From: an uncultured Eubacteriales bacterium
GTDB lineage: Bacteria > Bacillota > Clostridia > Christensenellales > CAG-314
Assembly: GCA_900544545.1 (NCBI GenBank)
Contig: UQVY01000005.1
Location: forward strand, 60,714 to 124,713
DNA: 64,000 nt
Direction of reading: 5' to 3'
In this document: piece after piece, positions 59,198 through 64,000 of the stretch
Position numbering within the stretch: the first letter of the stretch is position 1
Layout: each line of letters opens with the position of its first letter
Translations under genes and position numbers: made by a program
The notes under the pieces: generated by a model
Database searches by the model: none
Told to the model about the DNA's origin: nothing
Seen by the model: only the letters and a program-made list of their open reading frames with translations

Positions 59198-60577
59198 TCA
59201 GTCTTCTTTGCCGTCTTTGTCTGTATTGTCTTCTTCGGGCTTTTCATCCGGAAGAACGGTTACGTTTACCTTCAATACGCGGTTTTTCTGCGAGCTTAAG
59301 ACCTTCAAAATCATATTCCCGTATTCGAAAACCGAGCGATCGTTCTTCTCCGGAAGTCTTCCGAGCAGCTTTGTTATAAGTCCGTTAAGGGTGTCGAAAT
59401 CTTCGTCGTCTTCGGATATATCCGTGCCTAATTCCCTGTTTATGTCCTGTATGGGCGTGATTCCGTCAACGGTGTACGTTCCGTCGGGATTCTTAACGAT
59501 AAGCTCCTGTCCGTTATCGTACTCGTCGTAGATATTGCCCATTATCTCTTCGGTAAGATCCTCCATCGTCACGATTCCGGAGAAACCTCCGAATTCGTCC
59601 GTAAGCACGGCTATCTGGTTGTGCGATTTCTGCATAAGCGCAAAAAGCTCGTCGATTTTTATCTTATCCGAAACGAAATACGGTGTGCGAAGAAGCTTCC
59701 TCAGGTCGAGCTTCCTTCCGTTTTCGTAAACGAAAGTAAATACGTCCTTGAGGTTTATAATACCGATTATATTATCGATACCGTCCTCGTAGACCGGCAC
59801 GCGCGAATACTGTTCGGCTATCATCGCTTTTACCGACGTATCGGCGTCTTCGGCTATATCCACCATAAACACCTTTACGCGCGGAGTCATTATATCGGTC
59901 GCGTCCATATCCTTGAACCTGAACACGCTTTCGATCATCTGCTGCTCGCCTTCGTTGAGGGTTCCGTCGTTCACGCCCGTTTCTATAACCGAGATGATAT
60001 CCTCTTCGCTTATCTTGTCGTCCTTCTTGTTATCCATACCGAAAAGCTTTACGAGTCCGTTGGTGGACACCGAAAGAAGCTTTACGAAGGGCGTGAAGAG
60101 CGTCTGTACGAACAGAATCACCCTCGCCTCCTTCATAGCGGTCTGCTCGGGCTTCTGAAGAGCGACTCTCTTCGGGAAAAGCTCTCCGAGAACGAGCGAG
60201 ATATAAGAAAGAATAAGCGTTACGATTACCGTCGCAAGCGTAGCCGCCGTCGATTCCGCCATACCGAGATTCGCGAGCGGAACCGCAAGCAGTTTTCCGA
60301 TGGACGTAGCCGCCGTCGCACTCGAGAAAAAGCCCGCCAGAGTTATACAAACCTGAATGGTGGACAAAAATCTCGTCTGATCCGAGGCAAGCCTCAGCAC
60401 GGCTTTCGCCGATTTGTTTCCTTCGTCCGCAAGCTGCTGAAGCTTGTTCTTGTTGCACGCAAGCATAGCAAGCTCGCCGGACGCAAAGAATGCGTTGATA
60501 CCCGTCAGTACCGCAACTATAAACAGTTGAAGCAGTATACTGTCGGCGTCGTCGTCTTCCGACCCTTCACTTTCCAT
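59198..60577 (-). CDS. CNNM/CorC-type cation exporter (DUF21-CBS pair-CorC_HlyC)
   Basis: The 459-residue protein has a DUF21 domain with about four helices (1-190; FFASGELAMLACNKNKL, LGELFPKRVALQ). A tandem CBS domain follows (MTPRVKVFMVDIAED, VPVYEDGIDNIIGIINLKDV), then a C-terminal CorC_HlyC FAD-like domain (DGTYTVDGITPIQDIN). Members export Mg2+, Co2+ or Mn2+. I chose ATG at 60577; a TTG two codons earlier is too close to the GGAGG. It heads the operon with the P-type ATPase, behind a leader carrying a Mn2+-riboswitch-like motif. Confidence 0.9.
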   Translation of the reverse strand: MESEGSEDDDADSILLQLFIVAVLTGINAFFASGELAMLACNKNKLQQLADEGNKSAKAVLRLASDQTRFLSTIQVCITLAGFFSSATAATSIGKLLAVPLANLGMAESTAATLATVIVTLILSYISLVLGELFPKRVALQKPEQTAMKEARVILFVQTLFTPFVKLLSVSTNGLVKLFGMDNKKDDKISEEDIISVIETGVNDGTLNEGEQQMIESVFRFKDMDATDIMTPRVKVFMVDIAEDADTSVKAMIAEQYSRVPVYEDGIDNIIGIINLKDVFTFVYENGRKLDLRKLLRTPYFVSDKIKIDELFALMQKSHNQIAVLTDEFGGFSGIVTMEDLTEEIMGNIYDEYDNGQELIVKNPDGTYTVDGITPIQDINRELGTDISEDDEDFDTLNGLITKLLGRLPEKNDRSVFEYGNMILKVLSSQKNRVLKVNVTVLPDEKPEEDNTDKDGKED

Positions 60578-60610
60578 TGTCAAGTTTCCTCCATAAATCG
60601 ATTTTATATA

Positions 60611-60733
60611 TAAAAAGACCTATGCAGGATTGACTTGCATAAGTCTTGTCTTTTAAAGTTAAACCGGAGCAAAAAGCCCGAAATGTCGATTTAACTGCTG
60701 CAAAAAGCAGCAGACTACTCCCTCAGAAGCGTT
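60611..60733 (-). promoter_or_regulatory. Candidate yybP-ykoY manganese riboswitch
   Basis: The transcript begins with TGAGGGAGTAG (60714-60726), the yybP-ykoY loop-1 signature (GGGGAGUAG, one base changed). It continues through hairpins CTGCTGC/GCAGCAG and a 12-pair stem AAGACTTATGCA/TGCATAGGTCTT (60615-60647) with the loop AGTCAATCC, and ends in T5. Downstream genes encode two cation exporters, the usual targets of this Mn2+ sensor. The full four-way junction was not folded. Confidence 0.6.
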
Positions 60734-60736
60734 GAT

Positions 60737-60765
60737 ATTATACCATTTTTTCGATTCGTTATCAA
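60737..60765 (-). promoter_or_regulatory. Promoter of cation-export operon
   Basis: TTGATA (60760-60765), 17-base spacer, TATAAT (60737-60742) on the minus strand. Confidence 0.75.
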
Positions 60766-60798
60766 GCGTTTTGAGGGCGGTTTTATGATTTTCCGATG

Positions 60799-60840
60799 AA
60801 AAAAAGGACGATTTTTGTGAAATCGGGGGTTTTCCGTCCG
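60799..60840 (-). terminator. Terminator after uraA
   Basis: GGAC...CGATTT and AAATCG...TCC pair, followed on the minus strand by T7; the stem has an internal loop. Confidence 0.6.
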
Positions 60841-60847
60841 TTTTTGC

Positions 60848-62293
60848 TTACTTGTCCTTCTTATCGGACTTTTCGGTTTCTTCCTTTATATCCACAGCCT
60901 GAGAGGAGGCAAGATTCACGTAATAATCCTCGACTTCGGGTTCGTCCTTGGTTTCGGGAATAACGAGATTGAGGATTATCGCGACGAGAGTTGCGAGCGC
61001 GAGAGGAGATACTTCGACCTGACCTATCATAATCTTGAGAGCGTTGTCGCCCGTAATGTCGCCGGCAAGACTCATTGCGCCGAGACCGAGACCGATAGCG
61101 AGAGTAACCGAAACCACTATGACGTTCTTGCTGACCGAGAAGTCTACCTTTCCTTCAACGAGAGAACGAAGTCCGGACGCGGAAATCATTCCGAAAAGAA
61201 CTATGGACGCGCCGCCGATTACCGCGGAGGGAATGGTCGAAAGGAATTCGCCGAACGGAACGAAGATTCCGCTGATTACCGCAAGACAAGCCGCAAGGAA
61301 GATGTTCCTCGGATTGTAGTTCTTCGTAATCGCAAGAACCGCGGTGTTTTCGCCGTAAGTAGTGTTCGCGGGTGCGCCGAGAAGTCCGGCTACCATAGTC
61401 GCCACGCCGTCGCCGAGAACCGTTCTGTGCAGACCGGGATCAACCATAAAGTCCTTTCCGCAGATGGTGCTGTTCGCGGCGATATCGCCGAGATGCTCCA
61501 TAAAGGTTACCATCGCGAGCGGAACTACCATAAGTATAGCCGAGCCGAGCTTCTCGCCGTTAAGACTTCCCATTCCTTCGGGACCGTAGAAACCGAAGAG
61601 CTTATCGAGCTGCTGGAAAATGACTATGTCGCCGGAGAACTTGCCTTCGAAGCTTACCATTCCTATGCACGCGCTGTAAATATAGCCTACCACGAAACCG
61701 AGAAGAATCGGTATGACTTTAAGGAAGCTCTTGGGTTTTGCGTAAGCGTTGACGAGGATTATCGTAAGCGCGGTGATAACGGCGGTCGTCCATTCCTTCC
61801 AGGCAACGCCCGTCGCACCCGCCATATGATACTGACCGATGATATTGTTCCAGAACATCTTGGGAGCGAGTATCATACCGATGATGATTACGACCGGTCC
61901 GACTACTATCGGGGGGAAGAGCTTCTTTATCTTTTCTGCGCCGACGAATTTGATTATTATCGCAAGAATAACGTAGACCAGGCCCGCAAGCACGAGCGCG
62001 ATCACGGCGTTTGCCATAGCTCCGTTCCATTCGGGCGTTCCGATAACGAGCTTGTTTCCGACTATCGTGCAGAGCGATGGAAGAAACGCAAAGCTGCTGC
62101 CGAGGAATACCGGTACTTTCTTCTTGGTCAGGAAGTAAAAGATAATCGTTCCGACGCCCGCCGCAAGAAGCGCCATAGATATGCTCATACCCGCAAGTAT
62201 GGGTACGAGAACGGTCGCGCCGAGCATCGCAAACATATGCTGAAAACTCAGAACGACGTCTTTGCCTGTGATCTTAGACCTGATCTTTTCCAT
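60848..62293 (-). CDS. uraA: Uracil/xanthine permease (NCS2 family), uracil type
   Basis: The 481-residue permease is of the UraA group. The N-terminal SFQHMFAMLGATVLVP, the substrate Glu in FMEHLGDIAANSTICG, and LLGAPANTTYGENTAVLAIT are diagnostic for uracil permeases. It has about 14 membrane segments and a charged C-terminal tail (EVEDYYVNLA..EKSDKKDK) longer than usual. It imports uracil with protons. I chose MEKIRSKITGKDVV at 62293 (AAAGGAGA site). A terminator, a U-rich tract and a leader ORF lie immediately upstream, suggesting attenuation by UTP. Confidence 0.92.
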   Translation of the reverse strand: MEKIRSKITGKDVVLSFQHMFAMLGATVLVPILAGMSISMALLAAGVGTIIFYFLTKKKVPVFLGSSFAFLPSLCTIVGNKLVIGTPEWNGAMANAVIALVLAGLVYVILAIIIKFVGAEKIKKLFPPIVVGPVVIIIGMILAPKMFWNNIIGQYHMAGATGVAWKEWTTAVITALTIILVNAYAKPKSFLKVIPILLGFVVGYIYSACIGMVSFEGKFSGDIVIFQQLDKLFGFYGPEGMGSLNGEKLGSAILMVVPLAMVTFMEHLGDIAANSTICGKDFMVDPGLHRTVLGDGVATMVAGLLGAPANTTYGENTAVLAITKNYNPRNIFLAACLAVISGIFVPFGEFLSTIPSAVIGGASIVLFGMISASGLRSLVEGKVDFSVSKNVIVVSVTLAIGLGLGAMSLAGDITGDNALKIMIGQVEVSPLALATLVAIILNLVIPETKDEPEVEDYYVNLASSQAVDIKEETEKSDKKDK

Positions 62294-62327
62294 AAATACT
62301 CTCCTTTTGTAATCCAAGGCTCAAGCG

Positions 62328-62356
62328 CAAAAAAAAACACTTCCGAAAGAAGTGTC
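62328..62356 (-). terminator. Attenuator terminator in the uraA leader
   Basis: ACACTTC (pairing part of GACACTTC) and GAAGTGT form a stem with TTTC loop and G-C closing, followed on the minus strand by T9. It lies 35 bp before uraA, inside its own leader, and its 5' arm overlaps the stop codon of the leader ORF. Confidence 0.85.
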
Positions 62357-62456
62357 AATGTTGCGGATACGAAAAAGAAACACAAAAAATCAAACGCAAA
62401 AACTCCGCCGAAACGGATTTATTGAATGCGGTAGTCGTTTTAAAGTCTCTTTTCAT
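62355..62456 (-). CDS. uraA leader peptide (33 residues)
   Basis: GAGG lies seven bases before ATG at 62456. The product begins MKRDFKTTTAFNKSV and ends FCVSFSYPQH. The stop TGA falls on the first base of the terminator stem. Codons for the C-terminal third run through a U-rich tract (62370-62403; 23 of 34 bases are T on the minus strand). This is the layout of the E. coli pyrBI leader peptide. Ribosomes near its end would prevent the terminator from forming. It was too short to be found as an ordinary gene. Confidence 0.6.
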   Translation of the reverse strand: MKRDFKTTTAFNKSVSAEFLRLIFCVSFSYPQH

Positions 62457-62481
62457 CGTTTTGCCTCGCGTACTGCCGTTC

Positions 62482-62510
62482 ATTCTATCACACGGAAACC
62501 CGTATGTCAA
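62482..62510 (-). promoter_or_regulatory. Promoter of uraA leader
   Basis: TTGACA (62505-62510), 17-base spacer, TAGAAT (62482-62487) on the minus strand, giving a leader of about 180 nt. Confidence 0.8.
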
Positions 62511-62569
62511 GCGATTCGGCAGAATTCATTAAACGAAATTTAATCCTGCGTTAATTTGTGAATAAGCTT

Positions 62570-62619
62570 GGTTCTCTCCCGTTAAGTTCGGCTCTCTCCG
62601 TACCAAAAAGGCTCTCTCC
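62570..62619 (-). repeat. 20-bp tandem copies of the mscL terminator arm
   Basis: GGTTCTCTCC (62570), GGCTCTCTCC (62590) and GGCTCTCTCC (62610) recur at exactly 20-bp spacing; the last is the distal arm of the mscL terminator. Confidence 0.7.
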
Positions 62620-62633
62620 TCGCGGAAAGAGCC
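62604..62633 (-). terminator. Terminator of mscL
   Basis: GGCTCTTTCC and GGAGAGAGCC pair with one mismatch around GCGA and are followed on the minus strand by T5. Confidence 0.75.
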
Positions 62634-62658
62634 GCGGATTACTCCGTCTTTAAGCTTC

Positions 62659-63297
62659 TTATTTCTTCTTTTCCTTGAGAATCCCGACGATTTCGGCAAG
62701 AAGTCTGGTGTTTTCGGTAGCCTTGGCTTCGGCTTCGGCAGCGGCTTTTTCGGCGTCGGCCTTATCCTGCGCGGCTTTGGCTTCCTCGGCAGCCTTGATT
62801 TCTTCGGCGATTTTCGCTTCGGCTTCGCGATAGGAAAGTCCGGATTTACGGTATTCCTTGAGCTTGTTCCTTCTCGTCGCGCCCTCTTCGGAAACGGCAA
62901 GCCTGGACGCCTCGGAAATGCTGTTGATAGCCTTGACTATACAGAAAAGCACGAAGGCAATAAGTATGAAATTGATAATCGCATTTATGAACGCTCCCCA
63001 GTCGATATAGATTGACTGCTGAAGGTCGAGAAGCTGCATTCCGTTTTCTCCGGTCGTATAGACGGGACGAAGGACGGTATAAATCTCGCTCAGAGAGTTA
63101 GCTCCGAGAATCAGCGCGAGAATCCAGTTGATGACGGGCTTGAGAATATGGTCGCTGAGCGCGGTAACTATCGCGGTGAAAGCTCCGCCGACGATTACGC
63201 CGACAGCCATATCGAGGACGTTGCCCCGCATTATAAACTTCTTGAATTCGGCATAAAACCCGCCGATTTTCTTAGCTTTTTTGTCTTTTGCAGCCAT
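62659..63297 (-). CDS. mscL: Large-conductance mechanosensitive channel MscL with long coiled-coil tail
   Basis: The 212-residue channel has the MscL core FKKFIMRGNVLDMAVGVIVGGAFTAIV with pore helix 1 and a second membrane helix AFINAIINFILIAFVLFCIVK. It opens under hypo-osmotic stress. The C-terminal part is about 70 residues longer than E. coli MscL (136 residues) and is an Ala/Glu/Lys coiled coil (EEIKAAEEAKAAQDKADAEK). I chose MAAKDKKAKKIGG at 63297 (GAGGAG site). It has its own promoter and terminator. Confidence 0.93.
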   Translation of the reverse strand: MAAKDKKAKKIGGFYAEFKKFIMRGNVLDMAVGVIVGGAFTAIVTALSDHILKPVINWILALILGANSLSEIYTVLRPVYTTGENGMQLLDLQQSIYIDWGAFINAIINFILIAFVLFCIVKAINSISEASRLAVSEEGATRRNKLKEYRKSGLSYREAEAKIAEEIKAAEEAKAAQDKADAEKAAAEAEAKATENTRLLAEIVGILKEKKK

Positions 63298-63362
63298 AAA
63301 AATCACTCCTCTTCGTAAAAAATCCGTATCCGCGCGTAATTTTCGCACGGATATTATCCTCA

Positions 63363-63391
63363 ACTATACAACAATCGTCCGCTTTTGTCAA
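63363..63391 (-). promoter_or_regulatory. Promoter of mscL
   Basis: TTGACA (63386-63391), 17-base spacer, TATAGT (63363-63368) on the minus strand. Confidence 0.8.
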
Positions 63392-63437
63392 CGGAATCGC
63401 CCTTAAAAGTCAACCGATTCAGTCGGAATTTACAACA

Positions 63438-63470
63438 AAAAAAGGAACGGTTCACAGGGAATCGTTCCTT
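63438..63470 (-). terminator. Terminator of rRNA operon
   Basis: AAGGAACG and CGTTCCTT pair around a 13-base loop just after the 5S gene, followed on the minus strand by T7. Confidence 0.85.
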
Positions 63471-63476
63471 AATGGG

Positions 63477-63594
63477 TTGCGGCAGCGTCTTAGCCTCCCG
63501 GGCCGTCACCAGCCAAGTACTTTCCGCGCTGAAGAGCTTAACTTCTGAGTTCGGTATGAGATCAGGTGGATCCTCTTCGCCATTGCCACCGCAG
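63477..63594 (-). rRNA. rrf: 5S ribosomal RNA
   Basis: On the minus strand the gene runs from about TGCGGTGGCAATGGCG to GACGCTGCCGCAA. It contains the universal CCGAACTCAGAAGTTAAGC-type loop and GAAAGTACTTGGCTGG. The length is about 118 nt. It lies about 85 bp after the 23S 3' end and is followed by a terminator. Confidence 0.95.
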
Positions 63595-63679
63595 TGGTAT
63601 TATCTCAGCCCTAAGGCTGTGCATAATCTTCTTTCGGGTCAGTACCCGGATAACTGCATAACCTACTTCAAAAAACTTC

Positions 63680-64000
<321 letters not shown>

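Noticed and set aside
62352..62543. Plus-strand ORF over the uraA leader
   Set aside because: It runs antisense through a promoter and terminator and has no ribosome-binding site.

Overview
The window looks like a chromosomal segment of an anaerobic, Gram-positive-type (monoderm) bacterium of class Clostridia, probably an uncultured gut lineage. The evidence is strong GGAGG ribosome-binding sites, many perfect TTGACA-17-TATAAT promoters, and T-rich intrinsic terminators. It also carries a minimal Rrf2-IscS-IscU cluster, a split glycine decarboxylase (GcvPA/GcvPB), flavodiiron protein and rubredoxin oxygen defence, and several BspA-like leucine-rich-repeat (LRR_5) surface proteins. No phage, CRISPR or intact insertion sequence was seen. 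I cannot name a genus from sequence alone.

Layout. 1-2.5 kb: the end of an LRR protein, a flavodoxin, and a small EamA transporter broken by one missing T. 2.5-16.6 kb: a lipoprotein gene, then a ten-gene leftward operon encoding an M6-like surface metalloprotease lipoprotein, two further lipoproteins, an unknown cytoplasmic protein and a complete oligopeptide ABC transporter (OppABCDF). A short DtxR-type regulator lies upstream. The lipoprotein gene and the operon share a candidate operator. 16.9-21.5 kb: two tandem hypB-like GTPases, a 951-residue Fe-S/FAD NADPH oxidoreductase and hypA, with no hydrogenase subunits in the window. 21.7-24 kb: an LRR lipoprotein gene broken twice, each time in a way that fits loss of one tetranucleotide unit. 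24.2-26.9 kb: a peroxide/oxygen defence operon (Bcp peroxiredoxin, rubredoxin, and a flavodiiron-flavin reductase-rubredoxin fusion). 27-36.4 kb: an SDR epimerase, a 2350-residue subtilisin/LRR surface protease, and a MarR regulator. 36.8-43 kb: a FlK-like thioesterase, a membrane-anchored flavodoxin, a MATE exporter, a lipoprotein, an E/K-rich protein and a RAYT-like protein lacking the usual catalytic Tyr.

43.3-45.6 kb: Rrf2-IscS-IscU behind a perfect inverted-repeat operator. 46.2-51.9 kb: gcvT-gcvH-gcvPA-gcvPB plus an M29 aminopeptidase. 52-55.4 kb: an ECF S component and the TIGR03960/TIGR03936 radical-SAM pair. 55.6-60.8 kb: the fused head and tail of a deleted ABC exporter, then a cation-export operon (CNNM/CorC protein and P2-type ATPase) behind a candidate manganese riboswitch. 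60.8-62.5 kb: a uracil permease behind a leader that looks like an E. coli pyrBI-type UTP-sensing attenuator. 62.6-64 kb: MscL, then 5S and the 3' part of 23S rRNA on the minus strand.

The most unusual genome-level feature is recurrent. At many genes the last bases of the coding sequence, stop codon included, are tandemly repeated in the downstream spacer (periods about 15-50 bp). Slippage and microhomology events also explain the broken genes, so the window records an active short-repeat duplication/deletion process.
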